Source: Myrica gale (lineage: Eukaryota; Streptophyta; Magnoliopsida; Fagales; Myricaceae). Taken from it: a DNA stretch of 64,000 nucleotides. The stretch is taken from NCBI GenBank assembly GCA_963930655.1, contig OZ005601.1:26722921-26786920 (forward strand). The letters are read 5' to 3'. Below the pieces are notes generated by a model, which ran no database searches, had not been told where the DNA came from, and was given only the letters and a program-made list of their open reading frames with translations. Made by a program: the position numbers and the translations under genes. This document shows positions 23,684 to 35,234 of the stretch, piece after piece. Every line of letters begins with the position of its first letter. Within the stretch, counting starts at the first letter, position 1.

Positions 23684-25875
23684 ATGGATAAGAGTTGGAT
23701 TTATGAGTCCGATAGACTCAAAAGTCCGAAGTATAGTTATGGTATTCGGGATTTTATGAGTGTTGCCCGTATTTATGCAGATAGTCGGAGACTGATATGA
23801 TGTTCATGTAAGAGATGTAAGAATATGTTGTTCTAACGTCTAAACAAGATGGTGGATCATTTATACATAATTAAGTTTGACAAGAGTTACACTCATTGGT
23901 TATTTCACTGAGAGTCAATTTCAGAAGTTTCTAACCAGGTAGTGACCTTAGAACGTAAACAGAGCAGTGAGGACTCTGAGGGAAATATAAATGCAGATAT
24001 GAGAGACATGTTAGAAAATTTTGAGGCGGGTGCAGCGGTTGATGAGAACGTTGGTGAAAATATGTCGGGTCGTGAAAAAGTCAAGTCGGGGTCTGGAGAT
24101 GCGGATGCTAAGCGAAAGTTGTATCCCGGGTGTAAGAAGTACTCGAAGTTGTCTTTCGTTGTCAGGTTACTTCATGTGAAGTCGGAGAATAATTTGAGGG
24201 ATAAATACATTTTTCCCTTTGTCTTTGGGGTCATTTACACTTTGCACCTCGATGTTTTATTTTTTATACATTTGACCTATTATCTTCCACATTTTTACAA
24301 TGTGGACCCCGTACCCGATTTGGCCGTCTAAATGGACGGATTTTCTCAACACGTGAACCAGTCGACCGCTACAAAGCTAACGTGAGAGGCATGATGAGCC
24401 GGTCGACTGCTTCATGTAGCGGTCGACCGGTGGCTGTGTTGACGAAATCCGTCAATTTGACAGCCAAATTGGGTACAGGGTCCATATTTTTAAAATGTGA
24501 AAGACAGGGGCAAATTGTATTTATCCCATAATTTGACTGTAAAGGCATTTGAAGAAGTTTTAGGCTTAATAAAAAATGCACTGCTGGAGGGGGAGACACA
24601 TCCTAAATTTATTATGAGACGAAAAAGTTTGAAAAGAATTTAGGATTTAGCTACGATAACATACATGCGTACTTAAATGATTGTATACTATTTTGGAAGG
24701 AGTACAGCGAGTTACAAGTGTGTCCAATGTGTGGGGATCGTTGTGGAACTACAGTCAAAATATCAAATCAAAGGTTTCTCAAAAAGTGCTGCGGCATTTT
24801 CCCTTGAAATCGAGGTTACAGAGATTGTTTCTATCAATATAAACGACAACGAATATGCAATACCACTAGTTGAAGCGTGTGGTTGAAGATGTGGTGATGA
24901 GCATCCTGCAAACTCTGGGGTATGGAAGGACCTCAATAAGAAGTATGAATGGTTTGGTGGGGAATATCAAAACATTCGGTTGAGTTTGGTATCTGATGAG
25001 TTCAATCCGTTTGGCAACATGAGCTTATCGTATAGTATATGGCAAGTGGTACTAATTCCATACAATTTTTCGTCGTGGAAATGTATGATGAGTTCAAGTT
25101 TCATGTTGTCGTTGCTTATTTCGGGTCCAAGAAGTCTTGGGAATGATATCGATGTCTACTTGCAGCCATTGATATATAAGTTGAAGGACTTGTGGGAAAA
25201 TGGAGTGCAGATGTATGACGGGGCCGTATCAAGTTCATTCAAGTTGCATGTTGCTTTGCTTTGGACAATAAATGACTTCCCAGCTTATGGTAATCTCTCG
25301 GGTTGGAGAACGAAAGGACGGTTAGCATGCCCTAATTGCAATGCGAATACAACATCATTTTGGTTGAAACATGGGGCAAACATTGTTTTTTACGGCCAGG
25401 TCATGGATATTTACGCGTAGCGTTATTTGTGAGGGAATTTAGTTTATTTACTCAAATGTGACTGATTTGACTTGAGTACTCAAAACATAGGTATTGATAA
25501 AAGTGGTTGGTTTGTTAGTATTAACACATCCCGAAAGTGGTACAAAGACGACCCGTTGGTGCTAGCTTCTTAGGAGAATAGAGTGTTTTATATCGATGAT
25601 TTGAAGTTGGGCGATCACTGGAAGATTGTTCAAAAGATTACCCTATGAAACACTTATGATATTCCACATATTGAGGAGGAAGCTAGTGAAAATGGAGCAG
25701 GACCGTCGAGTTGTGAAGCATACCAGGAGAATGAGTCTATTGACATCATCTCGTTGACTAGAAATGACGTCGAAGCTTATGTGCCGGTAACCGATGAGAG
25801 TGGCTCACAACTATGTGAAGTAGAAGGAAGTGACGTTTCCTCGGAATTATTCACTGAAGATTGTAGAGATTTTTA
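23684..25875 (+). pseudogene. TNPD-type CACTA transposase (transposase_21), broken
   Basis: It starts MDKSWIYESDRL, the hallmark of the transposase-associated N-terminal domain, with the CKRCKNMLF zinc-like motif near 23815. Then LYPGCKKYSKLSFVVRLLHVK (24115-24180) is interrupted by a MITE (24198-24527). The transposase_21 core follows in several frames: CCGIFPLK near 24790, VSDEFNPFGNMSLSYSIW (24989), and GAVSSSFKLHVALLWTINDF and NLSGWRTKGRLACPNC to about 25340. A tail with WYKDDPLVLAS and YDIPHIEEE (25530-25680) is like the DUF4216 C-terminal part. The segment between core and tail seems deleted, and many stops are present. In life it would bind the TIRs and cut DNA. Confidence 0.85.
24198..24527. 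mobile_element. Mutator-type MITE inside TNPD, 9-bp TSD
   Basis: A 330-bp element with terminal inverted repeats GGGATAAATACA...TGTATTTATCCC and long inner complementarity (GTGGACCCCGTACCC near 24302 pairs with GGGTACAGGGTCCA near 24470). The flanks are a perfect 9-bp repeat ATAATTTGA (24189-24197 and 24528-24536). The centre has several GGTCGAC/CGGTCGACC motifs, like the MITE at 271-634. Its insertion disrupted the transposase gene. Confidence 0.92.
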
Positions 25876-26239
25876 AGAATATGATTTTGAGGACTAAAGT
25901 AACTTTATTGTTTCAATTTTCGTTACGTCTCTAATTTATATTCATTCTTGAGTAACATAATTCATTGTGTTTTTTTCTTTAATAATGATTTATTTGGTCA
26001 CAAGACGACGTCATGCCAACTAGAAGGAAACCTCTTCGGTGCAATTCATCAGTTCGAGCTAAGTGTAGTCCGGTACACTAGCAGTGTCGGGCCCTTCACT
26101 TAGGGATAGGAACGAATTACCGTCTCCTACCACATCCAGTATAGTAGGCACCCAAAGTAGTTGTGCGTGTAAGTATCTTACCCCGTCAATCTGACTATTA
26201 AATTTCTATGTTTAACTAAATTTTAAATTTATTGTTCTT

Positions 26240-27715
26240 CCTTTGTAGCGACGTCCGAACACATTTGAGGAAGTACGCGCTGGATTTCCTTACTCAAGGC
26301 TCGCCCCGGAGGAAAGCTGACTATCGATTTCCCTGATGGACATACAGGCGGTGATGATAATGCGTCTTAATGATGTCGTGTCATATCAGTGCACTCGATC
26401 GACAACATGTCCCATTTGAGACAAGTGGAAGGAGGTCCCCCGACGAGGTTAAATCGTATGTGATGAACCGAGTGCTGATAAAAATAATTTATTAAGTTTT
26501 AATTGTTGAAACTTTTATATGTACTAACTGTTATATATGTTAAGGATGACTTCCAACTAGATTACAACTGAACCGAGGATCGCATCATTGTGACGTCTAA
26601 TATGAACACGGCGTACAGAAAGCACAGAAATAGAATGTTCCAGCATTACTCGGTGTTCAATTCCATAGAAGAAGTGTTAGAGCACTCGTATCCCAATATG
26701 AACAAGGAAGAATGAACTCGTGTCTGTGATTTATTTGCGAGAGGAATTTCAAGTTAAACATTTTTATTCCGTCATGAACGCTTATTTTATTATATTATTA
26801 ATTGTGATAACAACTGTAAATGTACAATGCAGAGGAGAAATGCAATCAACCAAGAGAATAAAGCTAAGCTGAAGAATGTACACACATCGGGAGCGAGGTT
26901 CTTCCAACGCGCGAGACCGTTGTTAGTAATTAATAAATTTACATTTTATTATTTTATTTAAATAAATGACTTAGGTATTTTAATATTCACGTTCTATATT
27001 TCTTATAGTGTACAAAAAAATCCAAAATCTGATGAGATTAGTCATGCGTTGTTGTATAAAAAGACGCATACTAATAAGGATGGCCTGTGGACATCAGAAG
27101 ATGCACGAAAATTTTTTGTATGTTGTAATGGTAGATTTAATGATAGATTCGTATGCGTTTATGTATCATATTTGCTAATTTTATCTTCTGTTCTAATTTT
27201 GTAGGAAAAAATGGAGGCGTTACAGTTGCAGCACGAGTCAGAGGGAAAGTCATACACGGAAGTGGAGATCTTCACTGAAGTGTTAGGAACGAAAGCAGGT
27301 TACGTGCGAAGTTTAGGTCGTTCTGTACGACCTGTTGGATCATCTTCATGAGCGTTGTCTGTTGATTTGTCCTGGAGATTGGAGGAGGTCAGATTACAGA
27401 AAGAAGAGTTGAGGGCTAGACAGTTTATGAAGCGCTTCTGGTCAAGCAGTCAAATATGGAGCTGAAGATGCGAGAGCATCTGCAAATGATGGAGGAGCAG
27501 CAACGGAAGAAATACGAAGAGCTGATGTAGATGATGGCTGAGTAGCAACGAAAAAATGCGAATAACATCAGAAGATGATGCAGAAACAGCAAATGAACCT
27601 AGTGGAACAACAAGAACGGAGGACGCAACTAATGGCGAAGTAGATTTATGAGCAGCTGATGGAGCAGATCACACAGCTGCAATCTTGTACTACACCCAAA
27701 CGAAAATTTGGGTAG
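26240..27715 (+). pseudogene. TNPA-like CACTA gene (transposase_24 domain), broken
   Basis: Exon-like blocks follow one another: DRIIVTSNMNTAYRKHRNRM and FNSIEEVLEHSYPNM (26575-26710), RRNAINQENKAKLKNVHTSG (26833-26900), SDEISHALLYKKTHTNKDGL (27035-27110) and LQLQHESEGKSYTEVEIFTE followed by VLGTKAGYVRSLGRSVRPVG (27220-27345). This order is that of the plant transposase_24 (Ptta/En/Spm) domain. A Gln/Glu-rich region likely to form coiled coil follows to 27700. Stops break the frames and the splice sites were not fully resolved. In En/Spm, TNPA binds subterminal repeats; here these would be the TTCGGACG motifs. Confidence 0.8.
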
Positions 27716-27889
27716 ATTTATGTATGTTCACTACTTTATCATTTCTTATCAATTATGTATTTTATTTACTTTTAACTACGATTGCATATTTGTAGATATT
27801 TTATTATATTACGAGTATTTAATATCTTTCTATTTATATTATTTGCAAATTATTTTTAAAATTTTAATTAAATTAATTCAAATACGTAG

Positions 27890-28380
27890 AAAAACCATTC
27901 AAACGGTAACAAAATTCGTCCGAACGATTCTTGTTCAATGATAACGTTTGCACGCATAACTATTCGTCTGAACACTTCGCGTTAAATTCCTCCGTCCGGA
28001 AGGTTATTCTCACGTGCACACGACCTTTTAATAAGCGACCGTTTGCATGGTAGTAAAACATGTTCCAACGTGTTCAAGGGAACAAGCGTCTGAACTGTCT
28101 ACGTACGAGTTCGAATGATGTTTGAAGCTGACAAAAAACAATTTCGTCATAATGATACAACTGTGCATACGTCTTTATGTAAGATTCTGGACGGTATCAA
28201 ATAACCGCGAGAACAACTTTATACAACCGTGCACACGGATTGTCCATGAAAAAATTCATTTCGTCACGTAGGACCAACCGTTCGCATGAGCTGTGCGAAC
28301 ATATGAAGAGTACGTTCGCACAGTTCATATGAACAGATGGAGTGTATTGGGCATGACGATTTTCAATTTCGTTAATATGA
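27890..28380. repeat. Right subterminal repeat region of CACTA element
   Basis: Many variants of TTCGTCCGAACG and CGTTCGCACG occur in both orientations, the likely binding sites of the element's own TNPA-like protein. The region ends where the 1-kb insertion begins. Confidence 0.65.
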
Positions 28381-28386
28381 CACAAA

Positions 28387-29405
28387 CATAGGCGGATGCA
28401 GGGGATGCGGCCCTGGGCGGCCACCACCCATTGCATCCCAAAAAAACATTTTTCATTTAGTTTATTTATTTATTTGTATGTTGGCCCAGGCCAACGATCC
28501 ACATTAGCTTATGAAAAATGGGCGTATGCTGAAATTTTCATTGCCGAAGGCACCGCTAGCAAAGAGTGCACTTCTTCATCTACCACTGGTGTCATGCTTC
28601 TTTTACCCCAGTAAAGGAAACAAGATATATTTCAATCCTCTAACATTTTAATGGCGGCTTATTCAACATCCGAAATTCTTCCAACTCATTGGCAGTGCCC
28701 AGAGAAATATTTTAGGAAAAATGAAAGGGCAAAATTGCCAGCTAGGGGGCAAGCAGCGTTGTGCGATTGTGTTGTCCATTAGGGGTTTCTAACAAGGCCA
28801 TTGGGGAAAAAATTGAAGAAGTAAAAATAATAACATCTTCTCTTGCAGAAAATCAATTCCACCGAGTGGACACCATGGACGAATATAAAGGAAAAGGAGC
28901 AAAAGTGGATCAGGAGAAAGAAGTGGGAACTTTTAAGAGAGGTTTGAATAGCGGTAGTGGTGCTAATAGAGCGGAAGGTTTGGTTGCTAGAGTTAGTGGT
29001 GGGAAGAACTCTGATGCAACTGTTCTAGCAGCATGGTGGCAGTCAACATGTTGACAATTACTGGGGTGGCAGTGCTTGTGGAAATGACAAGATACGTTAC
29101 TTGGGAGTTGTGGCAAGGTGGCGATGGCTGCACTAAAGGAGGTAGTAACAATAATTGTCATTCTATTCCGCATAAGCTAAACATCACTTTGACTTTGACA
29201 GTAACAATACATTGGAAACATAAAAATCTTGATCTCTCCCAGAAGCAGTACATATACATGTTTTCTAATATTTTTAATACTTTTAGTTTTTAATTTTTGA
29301 TATTTTAACTCTAAGATAATTTTTTGCATTACGAAGAAAAAAATATTTTTTATTATTTTACCTTAAAGTTCGACCCCTTTGAATTTTGATCCTGACTCCT
29401 TCATT
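28387..29405. mobile_element. 1-kb insertion with 9-bp direct repeats, superfamily uncertain
   Basis: The segment is flanked by perfect TGACACAAA (28378-28386 and 29406-29414), and the CACTA subterminal motifs resume right after it (CGTCCGAATG at 29438). The left end CATAGGCGGATGCAGGG and the complement of the right end (AATGAAGGAGTCAGGATC) are weakly similar, recalling the GGCGGAGCCAG-type hAT MITE at 60128. A 9-bp TSD favours Mutator, but an 8-bp reading (hAT) is possible. Inside, 28761-29054 is an open frame I do not recognise. Confidence 0.65.
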
Positions 29406-29460
29406 TGACACAAAACCGTGTGGACAGTTTGCAAATCGTCCGAATGTTTTGAGTGACAGA

Positions 29461-29798
29461 ACTCGAAACTCGTTAGCTAAAATCTTGGCTAACGGGTGCA
29501 TTGTAATTAACTAATTAGTTGGTCATGTAAATTGGATTACATGCGCGCCTTTCATATTATTTTAAGTGATAATTAACCTAGAATATATGGATGCTTTATT
29601 CTATAGGTTAATAAGCTGACTGGTTGGTACGTTCAGAAGCATCCGTACATCGAGTCAAGTGGGCTTTGTCCATAAGTGCGTGGTAATGGATCTCAAATAA
29701 AGATCTCATCCTGGTTATAAATGTAGGGACGAAGAGCAACGGTGAAGGTTATAAATGAGGGAAATAAGAATTCCTTTATTCTTGAAGTGGATGTGATA
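29461..29798 (+). promoter_or_regulatory. Laccase A upstream region with TATA-like box
   Basis: TATAAAT lies at 29716-29722, 77 bp before the chosen start codon, a plausible TATA position for a short 5' UTR. The rest, up to the fading CACTA sequence near 29450, is AT-rich with no motif I would defend. The promoter therefore lies directly against transposon DNA. Confidence 0.5.
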
Positions 29799-32700
29799 AT
29801 GAATTTCAAGAGCAAGCATTATACGATGTTGGAGATTCTGGGCATTTTGCTTCTTGCTGGACAGTTTTTCTGTGTGATTCAAGGCGATGTCCATTTCTAC
29901 GACTTTGTCGTAAGTTCTTACCACTTTCTCAGTTTGTCCTGGTTAATCGCTCTATCAAATTCTGCTTGAGAAATAGCCATTGCGTTACCTATCTTGCAGA
30001 TCATGCTTTCTTACACGAGGCGCTTCGATCTCTTTTCTTATTAATCTTTTTCTGTACTTTTTGGGGTGCTTTTTCTTTTGTTTCCTGTTCATTTTAGACG
30101 CTTTATACGTGGGATCGGAGATACAGGAAAGCAGTAGGTTATTATTAATGTCTACCGAAGATATTGTTGACGATAACAAATCACCATTATATTCTCTTCT
30201 CTTCTCCTGTAGATTACGGAGAAAAACTTCACGAGGCTGTGTATGACAAAGAGCATGCCAGTCGTAAATGAAAGCTTTCCAGGGCCAGTAATCAGGGTTC
30301 ACAAAGGGGATACTGTGTTTGTTAACGTCTACAATGAAGGATATTACGGGGTAACTATTCACTGGTAACCACAGCAGCCTTTCCTCTCCCTACTTCATCG
30401 TCATTCATTTCAGTTCCCATCGACAATAGAATAAACTAAAAGCACGTGACAACTTGCTGTTCAAAACTTCTAGTCTTTTAACTGCAAGGGGATTAGCAAA
30501 TTAAGCTAGCTTTAATTACAAACACTAACATTCTAATTTATTACAGGCATGGTGTGAAGCAACCAAGAAATCCGTGGTCAGATGGTCCAGAATACATCAC
30601 ACAATGTGCGATTGCACCCGCATCAAACTTCACTTATGAGGTCATATTTTCTGGCGAGGAAGGAACCCTCTGGTGGCATGCCCATAGCGATTGGACACGA
30701 GCCACTGTTCATGGTGCCATAGTTGTCCTACCAGCTATCGGATCCACCTACCCATTTCCCAAGCCAGACAAGGAAGAAATTATCGTCCTTGGTACGTTAA
30801 TATGCACTTCTATCCAAGCGTTGAACACAAACAACGAGCTGGGTGTCTGCGTGTCCGAATAAAATATTATATGCTTTGTACCGATGCAAACATCTGATTC
30901 GATTTTGATGAACATGCAGCGGCCTGGTACATAGGAGATTTGAAGAAGTTGGTGGATGTGGCCCTAGACATCGGTAGTGATTTGCCACATTCTGAGGCTT
31001 ATACCATAAACGGCGAAACAGGAGATTTTTCTGAGTGCTCTAACGGTATGTATTTGTCATGTATAAATCTGCGGTGTCAAGGCATCAAGCAGAATCATGC
31101 CTTTTCATCTTTCAGATAACCAATGGGCCTCGGATTCAACAATTACCTTAATGTTTCAGGAAAAACCTACCGTTGGACGGTAGATTACGGCAAAAAGTAC
31201 CTTCTTCGTATAGTCAATGCTGTCATGAATGCAGAAATGTTCTTTGCAGTTGCTGGACACAATCTCACAGTTGTTGGGATGGATGGAAATTACATCAAAC
31301 CGATTGCCACAGATTATATCGTGATAAGCCCTGGACAAACAATGGATGTCTTACTCACAGCCAACCAGTCGCTTGGTCAGTATTACATTGCCGCTAGGCA
31401 ATTTTCAAGCGAGAACGTTGCCGTCACTGGATTTGACCACGCCAACGTAACTGCGATTCTCCAATACAGAGGCAATTACAGTTCACCGTCACCTCCTTTA
31501 TTTCCAAGTACACTTCCTCTTTACTTGGACTTCTTCGCTGCCGTAAACTTCACCAAGCGCATAAGGAGCTTAGCAAGCCAAGACTACCCAGTACATGTCC
31601 CCCTGAACATAACTACAAGAATGTTTATCACAGTTTCCATGAATTCAATCTTATGCCCAGGCTGTTCAGACGGGTCGGACGATGGAATATTATCTACAAG
31701 CTTGAATAACATTAGTTGGTTCAACCCAACTACTGACGTACTATTCGCCTACTACAGGTTCCACCTTTTTTTTCTACTGTCAATATATATTTTCCTCTTG
31801 TTTCTTTGGACAAAGCTGAGATCCATTTTGAACAACATGATTTATGGTTCTTAATTTTCGAAATTTAGTCCAGTAATGCTTGATTAATTTCCTCTTCTTC
31901 CACTTTAACCGTTGCCGACAGAGTCTGAGTTAGGTGGCCCCCAGTGCGAAAATTCAGCTGAAAAAGTTCTTTCCTAGGGCTGAAAAAGTTCTTCTAAAAG
32001 ATGCTTTCTCGTAGGTTTTTTTTTTTTTTAAATTCTCGTAGGTCTTTATTTTGGGTGTGTTTGCACCCAAAATATTACTAATATTTTTCTCTCTCCTCTA
32101 ATAAAATATTACAATATAATCTATCCCTTCCATCAAAAAATATAAAAAGTTACATCTCTCATCACTTTTTCACTAAACCCAATACCAACACAAAACTCAA
32201 TACTAAAAATATTTCAACACAAACACAACCTTTGGTAGCAAACTTCGACTTTAGAGAAATTGGACCCCCCCGGGGTCTTTATTTGGTACCAAACTTGGAC
32301 TTTAGTGAAATTGGACCCCCAAAACTTTCAACCCTAACGTCCTTTTTTTTTTCTTCGTATAGCGCCCTTCTTTCCTCTGAATGTTTTTTTCTGTAATGGC
32401 TTGGCTCAAAACCTGCAGGCCACATGGGCTGCCCTAGGTGCTTAGTGGGGTCCTTTCTTTCTGCTGACATACCTGAACATATCGAGAGATTGATCGGCAA
32501 TTATTGGAGAAACTTTAAGGATTGGTTAAGCGTTCGAGGTAAGTGGTTCTTCAATGGAATTTTTAAAACGTGTACCGTATTTTTATATGGTTTTGATGTA
32601 TTATTTGGGGAACTGAACAAATTTTGGGTAAAATGAGATTGTCGAGATTTTGTGAAACACAATTGAAATATTTATAACTTGTTTTAGTGAGCATACTGTG

Positions 32701-34228
32701 AAAATTGTCCTTGCTCTGGTAATATATCTTTGTGGTCTGTGTGATCAATTTGATACCCATCGTGGTATTTTGAGGTCTTTGTGGCCTGGAGGTCTGTGTA
32801 GGCTGATATTTAGAGGTCTTTGTGGTCTAAAGATCTGTGTGGCCTGATATTTGGAGGTATTTGTGGTATAGAGGTCTGTGTGACCATTGGTGATTTCCCT
32901 ATACTGCGCGGCCCTAGATATTTTTGTTACAAACTTGTATTTTTTATTCGGTATGGCTCACGGTATTTTATGTTGTATTTCGGTTATTGTAATAAAATTG
33001 TCTTTTTCCCAACCCCCATTGACTTGCTACATACTGAGCTAGTCGTAGTTCACCACTTATTCTCATATTTTTCAGAGTTGGCAGAATTAGAGAAGTTCGA
33101 GTAGATTCAGATGTATTTGTATTACGAATGCATGTTTTGCAAAAGTACTTTTGGATATTAATGTTGGAGAATTCAATATTGTATTATGTTGGGAGATCTT
33201 CATCGATATTGGAAATATCGGATATTATAATGTAAATTTTTGGGCTCGGATTGAAATTTTGGGTCTTTTTACGATTAATGAATATTTTACTGAGGTTGTA
33301 CAAAATTAGTTTTGAAATATAGGGGCCTAGATAAATGATTGTCCGTGGTGAAAAACTTTATTTTATACGAAAATCTATCCGTATGGAGTTTGGTCCACGA
33401 AGCGTTAGATACTTCCCATTGACGATAAAGTTAAGCTCCTCCTTTTATGCAGGAATATCAGTGGCGTTTACACCCCAGACTTCCCGGACTTCCCCCCTTC
33501 ATTCTATAATTTTACGGGCGATGAGTTCTCAGAGAACATTATATTAACAGTCCAAGCGACCAAGGTGAAGATATTGAACTATAACGAAACAGTCGAGATT
33601 GTATTTCAAGGGACTAACGTGCTGGAAGGTTCGGTGAATCATCCGATGCATTTGCACGGACATAGCTTCTATGTGGTTGGATCAGGTTTCGGCAATTTCG
33701 ACAACGAAACCGACCCACAAGGGTTTAATTTGATTGATCCTCCCGAGGTGACTACCTTTGGAGTCCCCAAGAGGGGATGGATTGCCATCAGGTTTGTCAC
33801 AAAGAATCCAGGTATAAATGCACATTCTTCTCTAGCTGTTGGTATTGTCAATTTCTTAGCTCTTTTCTGTGCGAAAAAAGAAAATTATTTTTAAATTCCA
33901 TTTGGTTTAATCACGACCTTCATGCATTTGAGGCATGGCGTGTGACAAGCATCTGGAGAATGATAAATCTGAACAGTAAATGTGTCTGGATATGTCATGG
34001 ATCGATGCTAACATCAAACGATGTTCGCGGTGTGCAGGTGTTTGGTTTTGGCACTGTCATTTGGATAGGCATTTGAGTTGGGGAATGAACACTGTTTTCA
34101 TAGTAAAGAATGGAGACACTGCTGAGACAAGCATCCGCCCACCCCCTGCCTACATGCCTTCTTGCGAAGTTCCATCACTAAAAGATTGGCGACAGAACGA
34201 TGACGGGTTTGAAGATATAGCAATTTGA
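29799..34228 (+). CDS. Laccase A (LAC14/LAC15-like multicopper oxidase)
   Basis: A secreted blue copper oxidase that would oxidise phenolics or flavonoids in the cell wall with O2. Seven exons: 29799-29909, 30213-30364, 30547-30791, 30920-31045, 31160-31757, 33453-33811, 34038-34228; 1782 nt, 593 aa, all introns GT..AG, phases consistent. The 152 and 245 bp exons are the usual laccase sizes. A hydrophobic signal peptide ([12 protein letters not shown]) ends near residue 29. Copper ligands: HWHG (87-90, split by intron 2), HAHSDW (132-137), HPMHLHGH (474-481), HCHLDRH (536-542), with axial Met547 rather than Leu, as in the LAC14/15 branch. Many N-glycosylation sites. The ATG was chosen because [10 protein letters not shown] aligns with MSARNKKITM of gene B; an in-frame ATG at 29826 is an alternative. 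Intron 5 (1695 bp) is enlarged by a repeat. No disabling change was seen. Confidence 0.92.
32053..32230. mobile_element. Tourist-like MITE in laccase A intron 5
   Basis: A 178-bp AT-rich unit, GGGTGTGTTTG at the left and CAAACACAACC at the right (imperfect inverted ends), with TTT on both sides. Its complement (GTATTGGGTTTAGTGAAAAAGTG) matches the repeats near 10990 and 59805. It is likely PIF/Harbinger-derived, judged by a 3-bp TSD and the G-rich TIR. Confidence 0.6.
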
Positions 34229-34284
34229 AGCAAGCACGATCTGACGTGATTAATTTGGCTATTTTTATCCGCATAGAACTACTG

Positions 34285-34290
34285 AATAAA
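34285..34290 (+). terminator. Poly(A) signal of laccase A
   Basis: AATAAA, 57 bp after the stop codon, in T-rich context. A plausible near-upstream element for 3' end formation. Confidence 0.55.
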
Positions 34291-34448
34291 AAGACTGGCT
34301 TTTATTCTTCTAAGCGAATAAGTAGACTATTGCTTAGCAAAACAAAAAGAGTAAATTATTGACATTATTCCCTCCTCTTATTGGGAAGGCAATAAACTTT
34401 GATTTGATGGAAACAAACGTCCGGGCAAGTGCAAAGCCTTAAAAAAAT

Positions 34449-35225
34449 GGGTTAATGACCAAAATAGTCCCTGGGTTTTATGCCCTTTTATCGATTTGGT
34501 CCCTGTGTTTCCAATTTGGTCATATAAGTCTTTAGGTTATCCTCATTTATCAATTTGGTCCCTGAGTTTCCAATTTGGTCACATAAGTCCTTAGGTTATC
34601 ATCATCTGTCGATTTAATCCTTACATCCAATTCCGTCTCCTCCGTGCACAGTCAGCTAACGGTGAGCCACGTCACCACCAATAACATCGCGACACGTGTA
34701 TGCTTTTTTATTATTTAAAAAAAAACTCACGTCCACCTGACATATTCGTAAAAAAAATGAACGGGGGAGACCCCCTATTCGATCGACAAAGGGAGCCCAG
34801 ATCCATGTTTTACCAAAAATCAGTCATGCTGGTCGTCTATTTTTCACGGAGCGAAGAGATATCCAATCTGAAGCCGTTGATGATCTTTGAGATTTGAATC
34901 GTGTCATGGATTTTCTATTTGTTGCTCTCTGTTTGCATATTGATTTGGGGGTAGTGGCTCATTTTGATGAGACGTCAAAGTAGAAATTGGACGGAAGGAC
35001 CAAATCGATAAATGAGGATAACCTAAGGACTTATGTGACCAAATTGGAAACCCAGGGACCAAATCGATAAATGAGAATAATCTAAGGACTTATGTGACCA
35101 AATTGGAAACCCAGAGACCAAATTGATAAATGAGGATACCTAAGGACTTATGTGACCAAATTGGAAACCCAGGGACCAAATCGATAAAAGACACAAAACC
35201 CAGGGACTATTTTGGTCATTAACCC
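34449..35225. mobile_element. Mutator-type MITE downstream of laccase A
   Basis: 777 bp with inverted ends GGGTTAATGACCAAAATAGTC...GGTCATTAACCC and repeated inner units (CCAAATTGGAAACCCAG with GGACCAAATCGATAAA, about four copies at the right, complements at the left). The flanks TAAAAAAAT (34440-34448) and TAAAAATAT (35226-35234) are a 9-bp TSD with one mismatch. The first bases and an inner GGAGCCCAGATC near 34793 tie it to the foldback MITE at 2733-3566. Confidence 0.82.
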
Positions 35226-35234
35226 TAAAAATAT

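Larger units (their letters stand above)
18254..29460 (+). mobile_element. Large degenerate autonomous-type CACTA (En/Spm) element
   Basis: The left end reads CACTACAAGAAACATATG, followed by many subterminal copies of a GTTCGGACG/CGTCCGAAC motif (18290-18450, 19290-20720, 22310-23240, 27890-28330, 29430). The interior carries, in the order known for En/Spm elements, a TNPD-type transposase (23684-25875) and a TNPA-like transposase_24 gene (26240-27715), plus an extra transposon ORF (20775-21963). All are broken by stops. The right TIR (complement of CACTACAAG) was not found; motifs fade near 29450, so the right end is deleted or too diverged. It has itself been hit by a MITE (24198-24527) and by a 1-kb insertion (28387-29405). 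Confidence 0.8.

Noticed and set aside
26240-27715. Possible host transcription factor with Gln-rich tail
   Set aside because: Motif order matches the transposase_24 domain of CACTA elements, directly downstream of TNPD on the same strand.
31123-31159. Alternative start of laccase A exon 5 at MGLGFNNYL
   Set aside because: The acceptor at 31158-31159 gives the standard laccase reading ([12 protein letters not shown]), phase-consistent with exon 4 and parallel to gene B.
30995-31160. Frameshift or lost exon between laccase A exons 4 and 5
   Set aside because: A 114-bp GT..AG intron (31046-31159) with matching phase explains it.
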